Counted from the first letter of the stretch, positions 36,505 through 46,624 are shown. The stretch is DNA of 64,000 nucleotides from CAYZJR01 sp964503045 (GCA_964503045.1 CAZCZI010000031.1:1-64000); one strand, 5' to 3'. The notes: generated by a model not told the origin, from the sequence alone. Numbers and translations: made by a program.

Positions 36505-37147
36505 GAACGTTTCGGATAATCGACGGCTGTCCGTCAGTATCTATTTTGCTTCTCAACTTCTTCACGCTAGTGCGAATCGTCTCGGGTGATTTTTCCGAGT
36601 CCGATGTCCAGACTCTGTCCAACAGAGCTTCCGTGCTAAAAACTTGACCTTGATGGCGCATCAAAAACTCGAGCAGCGCAAACTCCATGCGTGGAAGGTG
36701 TATCTCTTGCCCATCTTTAAGCACTTTGTACGAGGTGGTGTCCAACACCAAGTTGCCGGCCTTCAATGTGTTGCCTGCCACTTGACCAGGACGTCTCAAC
36801 AGCGCCCGCACGCGCGCTGATAACTCTTTGAGGTGAAACGGTTTAGTCAAGTAATCGTCAGCGCCTGCATCCAATCCGGTTTCCTTGTCAGGAATCGAAC
36901 CTCGCCCCGTCAACATCAAAATTGGCGCTTGTCCGCCGCCCTGCCGGTACTTCTGGCATACCTCGAGACCGTTCATTTTTGGCAACTCGATGTCCAAAAT
37001 AATCAGGTCGTACTCGTAAGATTGCGCCAATTCGAGCGCCTCAGTGCCGACTTCGACCGCTTCGACCAAATGATGCTCGAATTCCAGCCAATCTTTGACT
37101 GTAATCGCGAGGTTTCTATCGTCTTCAACTAGCAGAATTTTTGCCAT
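36476..37147 (-). CDS. OmpR-family response regulator
   Basis: 223 residues. Receiver: acidic VEDD, phospho-acceptor Asp52 in LIILDIELP, conserved Thr/Lys (MLTGRG, LTKPF). C-terminal OmpR/PhoB winged helix with RMEFALLEFLMRHQGQVFS and the recognition helix TIRTSVKKLRSKI, ending NVHGVGYKLE. It controls transcription when phosphorylated. The divergent histidine kinase 189 bp away is the obvious partner. Its 3' end overlaps the RGG-like gene. Confidence 0.95.
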   Translation of the reverse strand: MAKILLVEDDRNLAITVKDWLEFEHHLVEAVEVGTEALELAQSYEYDLIILDIELPKMNGLEVCQKYRQGGGQAPILMLTGRGSIPDKETGLDAGADDYLTKPFHLKELSARVRALLRRPGQVAGNTLKAGNLVLDTTSYKVLKDGQEIHLPRMEFALLEFLMRHQGQVFSTEALLDRVWTSDSEKSPETIRTSVKKLRSKIDTDGQPSIIRNVHGVGYKLEV

Positions 37148-37336
37148 GCGACATGCGTAACTGGTGAAACGAGGGGCCGGAGGGGAAAAGGCGTCATTAA
37201 CTATACCTTGTTTTATTGGGCTTCGCGCCTGTCAACACCCTTCTTGACGTCCGATAACACAGTCTGTCATAGAGAGCTGGGAAAGCGGACCATCAGTAAC
37301 TTTATAATAGTTTTCAGAACCCTCATGTAGTTCCTT

Positions 37337-38971
37337 ATGAAGCTTCAGCTCAAAATCTCCCACAAGGGACTTGCCCTCATATCTATTCCGGTGCTGTTTC
37401 AGTGCCTTTTCGTTTCGATTTTGATTTACCAGCTCAACGATGCGCAGCAGGCGCTCGTGAGAGAACTGCACTCAAAAAATGTCATGTCCAGCGCAAACGT
37501 CTTGGGGCGCATCACAATCGACGTGTCAACCGCGGCGGCGGCTTACATAACCACAAAGAGCGTCTATTTTCGCGACCGGTTCGAGAAGTCGAAGGAGATT
37601 CTCTACTCCGAATTTGACAACCTGCACACTCTGGTACGCGACAACCCGGTGCAACTCGACAACCTGAGACAGGCAAGACAAGGAGTTGATCAGGGCATTG
37701 CATTGCTGACTCAAATCGAAGCCAATATCGACACCGGTGAAGTGCGCAGCTTTGGGGGACCGGTCGAGATTCGCTCTATCAAAGGGATGCTGGAGAAGAT
37801 GACCGGTGCCATGACAGCACTCGTGACCGAGGAAAAGCGCACAGGAACAGCCACGACACTCGACCGCGAGCGAAAGCACAAAGCGCTCGTGCAAACCGTA
37901 TGGATTGGAGTTGCGCTCAACATCATGCTTGCGGTGTGGGCGGCAATAATGTTTACGAAGAGCATTGCGCGCCGCCTTTCGACCGTTACCGACAATACGG
38001 TTCGGCTCGGGCACGGGCAGCGTCTCAACCCACCAATCGAGGGAACCGATGAGATCGCCACTCTCGACAAAGTGTTTCACAACATGGTGGCGGAGTTGCG
38101 CAGAGCCGAGAAAATGAAGCAGTATTTGCTCGCCATGGTCAGCCATGATTTGCGATCGCCGCTCACATCAGTGCAAGGAACATTGACGCTTTTAGCAGCA
38201 GGCGCGATGGGAAATCTTTCAGAGAAAGCGCAACGGCGCGTTGAAATGGCAGAGGCTGATGTGACGCGATTGATTCGATTGAGCAACGATCTTTTGGAAA
38301 TCGAAAAGTTAGCCTCCGGAAAGTTGGAAATGACATTTGCTCCGACATCTATGAATACGGTCTTGGAGCATTCGGTAAACTCGCTGCGCACATTTGCCGA
38401 GCAGTATCATGTTGGTGTCATAATCGAACCGACGAACGTCTATGCGCACGGCGACAAAGATAGATTGGTGCAGGTCGTAGTGAATCTGTTGTCGAATGCC
38501 ATCAAGTATTCACCACGGCTAGGAACGGTCAAACTGAGCGCCACCCATTTGAGTGAAATCGATGTAGTGGAAGTCAGAGTGCAGGATGCGGGCAGAGGGA
38601 TTCCTGAGTCGTTTCACGAAATAATTTTCGAACGCTTTCAGCAAGTCGAAGAATCGGACGCGAAGGAAAAGGGTGGAAGCGGTTTGGGTCTGGCGATTTG
38701 CAAATCGATCATCACTCAGCATGGCGGCAAAATCGGCGTTACGAGCGAACCGGGCAAAGGCAGTACTTTCTGGTTTCGGATAAAGTATGTGCCATCACCA
38801 GTGGTGCCAGATGGGGACGGGAACGACAATGTTGATGCTAGTGGCGATGAAAATGTTAATGGCGATGAAAATGCTAATGATATCGTCGAGGATTCGAATG
38901 CAGATTCAAACGAAGATGAAGATCCAGAAGCGACTCAAAAAGTTGCCCCTATTAAGCCCTCTGAAGTCTGA
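37337..38971 (+). CDS. Membrane sensor histidine kinase
   Basis: 544 residues. Transmembrane helix about 11-32, an extracytoplasmic four-helix (CHASE3-like) sensor about 33-180, second helix about 185-206, then HAMP. HisKA with phospho-accepting His270 (MVSHDLRSPLTSVQG); HATPase_c with N box NLLSNAIKYS (383-392), G1 DAGRGIP and G2 GGSGLGLAICK. Bifunctional autokinase/phosphotransfer to the neighbouring regulator is expected. An acidic Asn/Asp/Glu tail of about 50 residues after the ATPase domain is atypical. Confidence 0.95.
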   Translation: MKLQLKISHKGLALISIPVLFQCLFVSILIYQLNDAQQALVRELHSKNVMSSANVLGRITIDVSTAAAAYITTKSVYFRDRFEKSKEILYSEFDNLHTLVRDNPVQLDNLRQARQGVDQGIALLTQIEANIDTGEVRSFGGPVEIRSIKGMLEKMTGAMTALVTEEKRTGTATTLDRERKHKALVQTVWIGVALNIMLAVWAAIMFTKSIARRLSTVTDNTVRLGHGQRLNPPIEGTDEIATLDKVFHNMVAELRRAEKMKQYLLAMVSHDLRSPLTSVQGTLTLLAAGAMGNLSEKAQRRVEMAEADVTRLIRLSNDLLEIEKLASGKLEMTFAPTSMNTVLEHSVNSLRTFAEQYHVGVIIEPTNVYAHGDKDRLVQVVVNLLSNAIKYSPRLGTVKLSATHLSEIDVVEVRVQDAGRGIPESFHEIIFERFQQVEESDAKEKGGSGLGLAICKSIITQHGGKIGVTSEPGKGSTFWFRIKYVPSPVVPDGDGNDNVDASGDENVNGDENANDIVEDSNADSNEDEDPEATQKVAPIKPSEV

Positions 38972-39214
38972 GTGTCCTTGGAGATATTTGGCGTCAAATC
39001 CGGCGGTAAAGCCCAAAACCCCAAACGTCCGTCCAGCTGCCGTCCCCAGCTTAAAGGGCGGCAGCCGCAAATAAGCGGCGGGGAACCAAAAGTTCACAAA
39101 TCAACCCTAAATTAAACACTGCACATATGTAGATTTAAGAGCGCTCGCTTCGGCGGGGCGCCCGGGCTTTGCGCCGTTTCTCCCCTTCTCCCTGCATACT
39201 AAGAGGCGACACCG
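38972..39214. other. Intergenic region with a GC-rich hairpin
   Basis: Non-coding. A GGCGC/GCGCC hairpin near 39158-39174 is followed by GTTTCTCCCC, a possible weak terminator for the histidine kinase gene. Confidence 0.3.
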
Positions 39215-42200
39215 ATGGGTTTCATTCATTCCGATAATCCTGATTTTTTCCCTCAGTCCGAACGGAAACCGCAAAGCAAATCTCACGGACCAGATTCGTC
39301 CGACAAAAGCCCCAGCTTACCAATCGAAAAAGAAGTGGTGGCGCTATTCGACAGCCCCAAGCCACTTAAATTCAACCCTGCCGACAAAACCAACCCTTAC
39401 TCGCTCGACTTTTTCTCACCGTTCCAAGACAGCATTAAATTGCCTGAAGTGCCTGTCCTTCCTTCGCTTAGAGAACTTCAAGGGCAGCCCGGACAGCCAC
39501 CGAGAGACCCAAAAGAACCGTTCGGTTTCAAACCAGCCAACCCCAAAGACCCTTACTCACTCGACTTTTTCGAACCCTCGGTTCGCCCCGATGCGCCGAC
39601 AGTTCCGGGAGCGGACAGCAAAGCTCCCAAGGGACCTGGCGGAGCCACACTAAACGGAACAAACCAGTTTGATATGAGCTTTGACGTCCCGGGTGGAGCG
39701 CCTGTCGCCGACAAAGTTCAACCAGGCACAGATGCAGCACCGAAAGGACCAGCACCTAAAGGACCCGGCTCCGATGGTTCGACAATCAACCGCAGCCAAG
39801 AAAACCCCGAGCGCATCGAATCAGTCGAATATCCAGGCGGCAAGAAACGCCGAAACTTCGGATATGAAGGAAACTCATTATCTTCGATTGAAACTATTGA
39901 AAAACGTGCAGATGGAACAGAAGACAAAAAGGTCTTCACCAAAGATAAATCGACAAATTCCTGGTACGTAAAGGTCGACGGACTCAAGGCGACGCTGCCG
40001 GGCAACATCGAAGTTCGTCCCGATGGCAGCGTGGCTTTCCAACTCGACAATCAAGGCCGTTGGCAAACCGAAAGACCAGACGGCACCACTGCAATCGAAC
40101 GCACTAATCTCTCAGGCGCGCGCATCGGATATTCCGAAGAAGATCAAAAAGCAGTCAAGCATGTAACTCGACCAGACAACTCGGCTGTCGAATGCGCCTA
40201 CGAAGGTGGCAAGCTTAGCTCGATTAAGGAAACCGCCAAAGACGGAAAAGCAGTTACTTGGGCCGCAGGCGCTGACAATAAATGGATCTCCGACGAGAAT
40301 CCTCCGCGCGAACGCAAGAATATGGCCGTTCAAGAAAACGGCAACGTCGTCTTTGAAGATGAAGCCGGCAAGCAACACATAGTGCGCGGCAACGGCAAAG
40401 AGCTCGTGCAAGATCCAGCCAAGCCATCATTTGAATTCGACAATGAAGGCCGTTTGAAATCGATCATCGATGCGAAGACCGGATTCAAATTCCAAGATCT
40501 TCAATTTGACGACAACGGCAAATTGCAAGCTCTCAATGTCACCGATGCCAATCGCGGCGTGCTCAGCTACAAACGCACCGGCCCTGAAGAGTGGTCGGTT
40601 ACCGATGCGCAAGGCCGCAAGGTAAACAGCGGCGTGTGGCGCGGCGACGTCAACATTACCGAAGCCGGCGAATACTCATATAAGGAAGTGGGCGGCGACG
40701 GTTTTTGGCATACATATAAACATGATGGAACTCGCATTCTCGAAAAGAAAAATGCAGATGGTTCGCATCAATTGCATGATGCAGCAGGCAATCTCCAGGT
40801 TCTTACAAGACCAAATGGAACCAGAGTCGAGTGCTCGTACGAAAACGGCGTGATGTCTAAAGTCGTCGAGACGAACAAAGAGACTGGAAAAGCAACAACC
40901 TGGTCGCTCGATCCTTCCGACAAGACATGGTCTTCGGATGCACCCAATTCCATAGCCAATGCCAAACCGCCCATCGACAAAGATGGTCTGATGAAGTTCA
41001 AAGGTGCCGACGGTGCTTCGTATCAGACAAAGACCGACGGCTCGACTGATGTTGTCACCGAAGAAGGTGCCAAGGTTGAAATCGACGCCAAAGGTTTCGT
41101 TCGCAAGACCACAGCCAAGAGTGGCGACTCGAGAACATTTGAGTATGAAGACGGCAAACTCAAATCAGTCACCGATGTCACCAAGGCTGGTTCAACCAAT
41201 AAATGGTCAGCAGACAATATGGCCGTTTCCAAACTCGGTGACGTAACCTTCACGACGCCGGAAGGAACGAAAGGTGCATCTCGCGCCGATTTCTCGAAGG
41301 TAGAGTATAACCGCGCGGGCGATGTTGCCAAAGTTACGTTGCCGAACGGCCTCTCGCGCACCATGGTGTACGAAGGTGACAGCCATGATGTGAAGACCAT
41401 CATCGACACACGCAAAGGACCAAACGGCGAAGAAAAATCCAAAACATGGGAACGTCAAAAGTCTCCGGATGGAACTTGGACGGATTCATACGCAAATATT
41501 CGCCAAGACGGAAAATTTGATGCCCGCCACCATGTGAAGATGGATGAGTTCGGCAGATACACCTATCGCGACGCCAAAGGCGACAAGGTTTCTCGTGTTG
41601 GTGACAGACTTAGAGGCGACGGTGAAAATTATGTCTCCGAGTCAGTTGCTGATGCCCACGACAATCTTGCCGAATCAATGTCGGGCTTGTTCGCCGGCGA
41701 TCAAAAACGCGCCGGAAGATTAGCCGATATGATGAAACGATTCGAGCAGCGCATGCAAGATCGCATCGAGGCCCGCACTGCCGGTGGTGAAGACCTGGCC
41801 AAAGTTTCTGAAGAAACAGAAAAAACAGTCGCAGCATGTTACGACCAGCTCTCGCAAATGTGCACAGCGCCATCAGCCGCCGGTGAGGTTTACGACCAGG
41901 CGACGAGAGCCAAGTTGGTTGAGAACTTCATGTTTCATGCTCAGGACACTACAACCATCGACCAAGGCAGCAATGGAACGTGCTGGATTCAATCTGGTCA
42001 CATCAATGGCATGATCAACCATCCCGACGCGATGGCGCGCTTGCTCAAAGAAGTGAGTTGCACAGGCAGTTTCACAACTCTAAATGATGGAACCCAAGGC
42101 GGGCAACCCAGACAATTCAAGTTCTCGCATGGATTACTCGGCATACGTCGAGGCTCGGAAGAAGCTAACTGGACAATCGATAGCGCATACAACGGCGGAC

Positions 42201-42691
42201 GTCGAAGCCCAGTCAGCATGATATTCGACCAAACGCTTCCGGTTATCGGTGGTCGCCGTGAATGGCGCAGCAATGCCGGCAACTACGGTGGCAGCGATGG
42301 TGCCAAGCGCATCATGTACATGGTGACCGGAGATACAGTCTCTGACTCATCGCATCTAATTGGTGGTTCCGAGCGCCAAACCCTCCTCGCCAAGGGTGGC
42401 TACATCACGTATGCGCCTGGTCACATGAGGACCAGACAACTGATGAAGCAAGACGGAGAATGGTACGTCATTCAAGACGACCAACACGGCGAACAATCAG
42501 ATCATCGCATCACCAAGATTCGAGATCTCAAACAATGGTTACAAGAAAGACCAGGCCGTCGCGACCCAAGAAACCCCTTCTCACCTGGAGGCGACAATCC
42601 TATTCAACCCGGCCCGGATGGACCCGATAACCCGTATCAACCGCAGCCCCAACCTTGGCGCCCAATTCGACGAATCTTCCGGCGCTTCTAG
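39215..42691 (+). CDS. YD/RHS-repeat-like protein with C-terminal papain-like cysteine protease domain
   Basis: 1158 residues, ATG 39215 with AGAGG upstream. Residues 1-200: Pro-rich with two copies of NPYSLDFF/DPYSLDFF. About 205-830: many irregular repeats of the kind RPDGTTAIERT, YEGGKLSSIKETAKDGKAVTW, resembling YD/RHS beta-strand repeats. About 840-910: helical. Then DQGSNGTCW with nucleophile Cys923 in a papain/calpain-type QGxxGxCW context, and a downstream His (GHMRTRQL, His1070) followed by WYVIQDDQHG. Cys and His spacing fits a C1-like protease. No signal peptide or secretion motif. May be a polymorphic-toxin-like or self-processing surface protein; the gene 9 bp downstream is a candidate partner. 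Confidence 0.8.
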   Translation: MGFIHSDNPDFFPQSERKPQSKSHGPDSSDKSPSLPIEKEVVALFDSPKPLKFNPADKTNPYSLDFFSPFQDSIKLPEVPVLPSLRELQGQPGQPPRDPKEPFGFKPANPKDPYSLDFFEPSVRPDAPTVPGADSKAPKGPGGATLNGTNQFDMSFDVPGGAPVADKVQPGTDAAPKGPAPKGPGSDGSTINRSQENPERIESVEYPGGKKRRNFGYEGNSLSSIETIEKRADGTEDKKVFTKDKSTNSWYVKVDGLKATLPGNIEVRPDGSVAFQLDNQGRWQTERPDGTTAIERTNLSGARIGYSEEDQKAVKHVTRPDNSAVECAYEGGKLSSIKETAKDGKAVTWAAGADNKWISDENPPRERKNMAVQENGNVVFEDEAGKQHIVRGNGKELVQDPAKPSFEFDNEGRLKSIIDAKTGFKFQDLQFDDNGKLQALNVTDANRGVLSYKRTGPEEWSVTDAQGRKVNSGVWRGDVNITEAGEYSYKEVGGDGFWHTYKHDGTRILEKKNADGSHQLHDAAGNLQVLTRPNGTRVECSYENGVMSKVVETNKETGKATTWSLDPSDKTWSSDAPNSIANAKPPIDKDGLMKFKGADGASYQTKTDGSTDVVTEEGAKVEIDAKGFVRKTTAKSGDSRTFEYEDGKLKSVTDVTKAGSTNKWSADNMAVSKLGDVTFTTPEGTKGASRADFSKVEYNRAGDVAKVTLPNGLSRTMVYEGDSHDVKTIIDTRKGPNGEEKSKTWERQKSPDGTWTDSYANIRQDGKFDARHHVKMDEFGRYTYRDAKGDKVSRVGDRLRGDGENYVSESVADAHDNLAESMSGLFAGDQKRAGRLADMMKRFEQRMQDRIEARTAGGEDLAKVSEETEKTVAACYDQLSQMCTAPSAAGEVYDQATRAKLVENFMFHAQDTTTIDQGSNGTCWIQSGHINGMINHPDAMARLLKEVSCTGSFTTLNDGTQGGQPRQFKFSHGLLGIRRGSEEANWTIDSAYNGGRRSPVSMIFDQTLPVIGGRREWRSNAGNYGGSDGAKRIMYMVTGDTVSDSSHLIGGSERQTLLAKGGYITYAPGHMRTRQLMKQDGEWYVIQDDQHGEQSDHRITKIRDLKQWLQERPGRRDPRNPFSPGGDNPIQPGPDGPDNPYQPQPQPWRPIRRIFRRF

Positions 42692-42700
42692 GAGCAGTCA

Positions 42701-43504
42701 ATGACAGCATACAATTCTCCAAATTTGGCCAACTCTCCCAGTCTGCCAAACTCTGCCAACTCTCCACCGGGCCCGACCGGCTCACCTGGCTCACCTGGCT
42801 CGAAAAACACAAGTTCAAATCCCTTAGTCTACAGATTTTCTCAAACCCCATCTTCGCGATTGGCACCAGTTTCGACTGATCCTTCGACGGAGAATATGGC
42901 GCAGCATCTGAGCGGGTCGTTTACCGAGCCAGACAAAATTCGCGAGGCGCCGCTTTGTAGAAAGATGGAAGGACTGGGGCGCATCTATTGCATGACGCTT
43001 CCTCCAGGCTGGGTCGAAACCAGCAAGAATGACGGAGGCTCCAGGCTGTTTAGCGGAATGCTTCAGTATCGTGAATTTCAGCCACCGGCCTCGCCCGAGA
43101 CGTTTCTGTCGTATTGGAACAGAGGTTTTCTCGGAAACAGATTGACCCCACGCACAGGAAAGGCGTTTATCAAAATTCTATCGGAGCCACCACATACACT
43201 GTTATCGAAAGATGCAGATAGTATAAGCGAGCTGCTCGGAAAAGCCGGTAATACTCAGCGTTTTTCCATTCTCGATTTGCGCACGATGCAACTCAACGGC
43301 AATCGCGTGCTAGTCGTCGATGGAACCTGGACAGACAATAGAGATCGCGCATCAATCGTAATGTTTCCATCCGACGACACTGGATGCTTAGTCGAGCAGA
43401 TCTGCTATGAAGCGCCTTCAGAGGATTATTCGCGATATCTGGATTTCGCATCGAATGCATTGTTATCGATCAAGTGGCGATACAGCAACTCGGTGAATTT
43501 GTAG
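42701..43504 (+). CDS. Hypothetical protein linked to the papain-like protein
   Basis: 267 residues, ATG 42701 with a strong AGGAG 6 bp upstream and 9 bp after the previous stop, so cotranscribed. The first 50 residues are Ser/Asn/Pro-rich with a short collagen-like GPTGSPGSPGS. From about 95 a compact beta-rich domain follows (GRIYCMTLPPGWVETSKND ... FSILDLRTMQLNGNRVLVVDG ... NALLSIKWRY). I do not recognise the family. By position it could be an immunity or accessory factor for the Cys-protease protein (inference only). Confidence 0.65.
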   Translation: MTAYNSPNLANSPSLPNSANSPPGPTGSPGSPGSKNTSSNPLVYRFSQTPSSRLAPVSTDPSTENMAQHLSGSFTEPDKIREAPLCRKMEGLGRIYCMTLPPGWVETSKNDGGSRLFSGMLQYREFQPPASPETFLSYWNRGFLGNRLTPRTGKAFIKILSEPPHTLLSKDADSISELLGKAGNTQRFSILDLRTMQLNGNRVLVVDGTWTDNRDRASIVMFPSDDTGCLVEQICYEAPSEDYSRYLDFASNALLSIKWRYSNSVNL

Positions 43505-43519
43505 TGCAGCGCAATTGTG

Positions 43520-45631
43520 TTATGAAATGTTCCACAACGAAACATCCAGTCTCGACACTTGATCTATCCGTCGCTTGTACTGCTCTCTCAGCACCCGCGT
43601 TAACTTATCCACGGCGGCATCGAATGTAACTCGCTGTCCCTCGACTGACGGTGAGGCTTTCTCGAACTTTGGATTAAAAAGTATTTCGGGGTCGTCAGTC
43701 ACAATTTGCGTTGGTTTGTTTTTTGATTGAATCAACAGGCGATCGGAAGTCTTACGACGAGATTCTTGAGTAAGTGTCGATGGTTGGCTTCGAACGTGCT
43801 GTAAAAGAAGCTCCCATGTCCACAAATTTTGCGGTGGTGTCTTTGCCATTAATACCAGCAACCCATACACCAGAAGTGTAGAAAAGTTGTCGATATAGTT
43901 GCCGAAATTGTTCAGACTCCGAGATGGGTGTTGGTAACTCTTCAAACCAAGTTCGCAACCCTGGAGATGCGCAAGGGCCGGCACATACATGCCGTCATAA
44001 TCCACGATTTTCAATTCTCCGTAGTCGTCTACAAGAATATTGCGTGGTTCGATATCACCATGTGCGATACCATCTACTGCAAGAGCATCAATCATCTTGA
44101 CGAATTTATGTTGCAGTTCCTCAATAACAGTTGGTGCTCCTAGATTGAGTTGTTTCGAGACATAGTCTTCTAGAGTCAAACCCTGTACCCACAGCATTTT
44201 CACAATGGGGTACCAATCATCACCAATCTTTATTCCATGAGGTTGATAGACGAACGGCACAAAATACTTATTAGAAACCGTTTTCTTGTGCTTATGTATG
44301 GCGGTGTATCTCTCGTATCTGTCAGGAACGTTGTGAAGAAAGCACTTGATTGCATAGTGTCGTCGATTGTTCTCTGCATCGAGTTCTCCGACGAAATGAA
44401 AAATGATGTGATTGCGTCCCTTAATGACGAACTTGGTTAGTTGAACGGTTTCTCTGGTGGTGGCATCAGCCTCCACATATTGTGAGGTTCTTCCGTCGGT
44501 GGGCACTGGAACGCCCTTAGCCAACTTCTCATCAGACATAAATTTAGCGGGTTTGACGGCGGCCCAGAAGTACTGTTCTATGCTTGGCCATCTCTTCGGA
44601 TAAACATACCTGGGAGCAGCTTCGACAGAGGGCTGACCTTGTTGCAAAACATTTGGTTGCGTTTCAGATGGAAGTGTCTCGCTTTCGGTGTTTCCATTTT
44701 CTGGAGTACGAACTTGTGCACTTGAACTGGCTGAGTGGAACTCGAAATTTGGCACTTGGTCAAGCGAATAGTGGAGGAGTCTCATTAGTGGTTCCCACTG
44801 AGCTTGAATGTCTGGGACTGGATGATTTTTGATTTCGTTTAGCAGACGTGATTTTGTCGGAGCAGTAAAATCGGATCGGCGGAAAAGCAGGCAATCATCA
44901 CCTCCGCCGTGTCGCTGCCAGAGAGAATGATCGAGCCTGAGACAGTAGAGCGAATAATAGATTATCCACGCCGAAAAGTTGTCCAGATGCGGGCCGAAGT
45001 CTCGCTCGCTTCTGTACAGATGCTGGTAGTTGGCGTGTCCAAGCTCACCGCTCGTTTCTCCAGCCATTGAAGGCACAAACATATTGTCATAGTCAACAAG
45101 TTTGATGCCATTGTCTTTGACCAAAAGATTCCCGTGTTGTAAGTCGCTGTGTGCTACTCCTAACGCCTTGAGTTCTTGCATCAATTGTGTGAACTGAGTA
45201 ATTACGCGGTATAGCTGCGCTTTGTTGCTCCAGTTTTTTCGCACGAATTGATCAAATGTCAATCCGTCTACCCATTCCATTTTTACGATGGGATACCAGT
45301 TTCCCTCTATGCAGATTCCTTTGAGCTGATACTCGAAATCGACCATGTGATCGACATGCGTTGTCGTGGTGAATTGCGACAGCATGTTGTAACGCCTGTG
45401 TCGATCGAACACATTGCGGAGAAAGCATTTGACCGCGTAGGATTTATTGCCGCAATCAAATTTATAGACACATGCAAAATTGCCAGAGGCGACTTTCGGC
45501 AAACCTAAGGGAGTGAGCTCGACCTCGCCAGACTGTAGATCAGTGTCCTCGAAGGAAATTTCTGGACACTGAACGGCTTCAATGTAGTCCTGAGCGCTAG
45601 GCCAAAACGTTGGCGTACCTCCTAAAATCAA
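43520..45631 (-). CDS. Protein with two tandem kinase domains
   Basis: 703 residues. Domain 1 (about 40-300): YAVK Lys68, catalytic HSDLQHGN (161-168, Asp163), DYD (180-182) replacing DFG. Domain 2 (about 390-600): YAIK Lys429, HGDIEPRN (524-531, Asp526), DYD (544-546). Both keep Lys, catalytic Asp and Asn, so both could be active, of an atypical small-kinase type rather than the Hanks type seen elsewhere in the window. They share motifs (WYPIVKM, VDYD.MYVP, Y.HPSR/YQHLYRS), which implies internal duplication. Soluble. Divergent from the vWA gene, 99 bp apart. Confidence 0.85.
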   Translation of the reverse strand: MILGGTPTFWPSAQDYIEAVQCPEISFEDTDLQSGEVELTPLGLPKVASGNFACVYKFDCGNKSYAVKCFLRNVFDRHRRYNMLSQFTTTTHVDHMVDFEYQLKGICIEGNWYPIVKMEWVDGLTFDQFVRKNWSNKAQLYRVITQFTQLMQELKALGVAHSDLQHGNLLVKDNGIKLVDYDNMFVPSMAGETSGELGHANYQHLYRSERDFGPHLDNFSAWIIYYSLYCLRLDHSLWQRHGGGDDCLLFRRSDFTAPTKSRLLNEIKNHPVPDIQAQWEPLMRLLHYSLDQVPNFEFHSASSSAQVRTPENGNTESETLPSETQPNVLQQGQPSVEAAPRYVYPKRWPSIEQYFWAAVKPAKFMSDEKLAKGVPVPTDGRTSQYVEADATTRETVQLTKFVIKGRNHIIFHFVGELDAENNRRHYAIKCFLHNVPDRYERYTAIHKHKKTVSNKYFVPFVYQPHGIKIGDDWYPIVKMLWVQGLTLEDYVSKQLNLGAPTVIEELQHKFVKMIDALAVDGIAHGDIEPRNILVDDYGELKIVDYDGMYVPALAHLQGCELGLKSYQHPSRSLNNFGNYIDNFSTLLVYGLLVLMAKTPPQNLWTWELLLQHVRSQPSTLTQESRRKTSDRLLIQSKNKPTQIVTDDPEILFNPKFEKASPSVEGQRVTFDAAVDKLTRVLREQYKRRIDQVSRLDVSLWNIS

Positions 45632-45683
45632 CGCTTCGCGAGCCTACATCCTCCTATCTACCCATACTCGAACGGCATTAACG

Positions 45684-45689
45684 TATAAT
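45684..45689 (+). promoter_or_regulatory. Probable -10 element of the vWA gene
   Basis: A perfect TATAAT 41 bp before the vWA start codon, in the 99-bp divergent region. No good -35 hexamer at 16-18 bp, so it may need an activator. Confidence 0.4.
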
Positions 45690-45730
45690 AGGCAACCAAA
45701 CCGCCAAATGACAGTTTTAAAGGTCAGCAA

Positions 45731-46615
45731 ATGCCGTACATCGCAGAGATAAGCCGTTCAAATCCATCGTGTCTGCTTTTCCTTTTGGATCAATCTCAGT
45801 CGATGTCTCAAGGATTCAAGACTGGTGACGGAGAGGTTTCAAAAGCTCAAGCAGTAGCAGAAGTTTTAAATCGCTCATTAAGCACTCTTGTTACCAAATG
45901 CACAAAGTCAACCGGCATCAACGATTACTTTCACGTTGGTGTGATTGGCTATGGTGGAGCCGGAGTGGCATCGGCATTAACGCATGACCCCTTTTTGAAC
46001 AAAGATCTAGCGCCGATCAGTCTAATTGGCAACTACCCGAGACGGATTGAAAAGCGATTCAAGAAAATACCCGATGGGAAGGGCGGCTTCATCGACAGAA
46101 AGCTGAATTCTCCAGTCTGGGTGGAGCCTGCCTTCTCAGGTTTGACGCCGATGTGCGGTGCGTTCAAAAAAGCCTACGAGATATTGAGCAGATTCCTGAT
46201 CGAGCACCCATACAGCTTTCCTCCTATCGTCATAAACATCACTGATGGAGAGGCGAGCGACGGAGATTTCAGAGTCTATGGACAACGCCTGATGCAGCTT
46301 GCAAATGATGATGGAAATGTTCTGCTATTCAATTTGCACATCTCTTCTGCAAGCTCTCAACCAATTCAATTTCCGAGCAGTCCAGACGTTTTGCCGGATG
46401 ACTATTCGAAAGATCTGTTTTCGATTTCTAGTCCTCTGACGAGTTACATGGTGAAAGTAATCAGTGATGAAGGTGGTAGTGTCACGCCGCAGTCGAGAGG
46501 GTTTTCCTTTAATGCGGACTTTAACTTCCTGATTAAATTCATGGACATTGGAACTCGTCCCAAAGATCTGGGTGCATCGCGAGACGAGTTGAACCAGCTT
46601 TTCCAGTCGGGTTAA
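45731..46615 (+). CDS. von Willebrand factor A domain protein (TerY-like)
   Basis: 294 residues, ATG 45731. A complete MIDAS is visible: DQSQS (Asp20, Ser22, Ser24), Thr139 in SGLTPM, and Asp172 in INITDGEASDG. Binds a divalent metal and through it a partner protein. No signal peptide, so cytosolic. The resemblance to TerY-type vWA proteins comes from size, MIDAS and the opening (LLFLLDQSQSM). The divergent tandem kinase, and the small and coiled-coil genes downstream, make a module of vWA and kinase like TerY-kinase-phosphatase triads; the phosphatase is not seen. Confidence 0.88.
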   Translation: MPYIAEISRSNPSCLLFLLDQSQSMSQGFKTGDGEVSKAQAVAEVLNRSLSTLVTKCTKSTGINDYFHVGVIGYGGAGVASALTHDPFLNKDLAPISLIGNYPRRIEKRFKKIPDGKGGFIDRKLNSPVWVEPAFSGLTPMCGAFKKAYEILSRFLIEHPYSFPPIVINITDGEASDGDFRVYGQRLMQLANDDGNVLLFNLHISSASSQPIQFPSSPDVLPDDYSKDLFSISSPLTSYMVKVISDEGGSVTPQSRGFSFNADFNFLIKFMDIGTRPKDLGASRDELNQLFQSG

Positions 46616-46624
46616 CAGCGAGTC

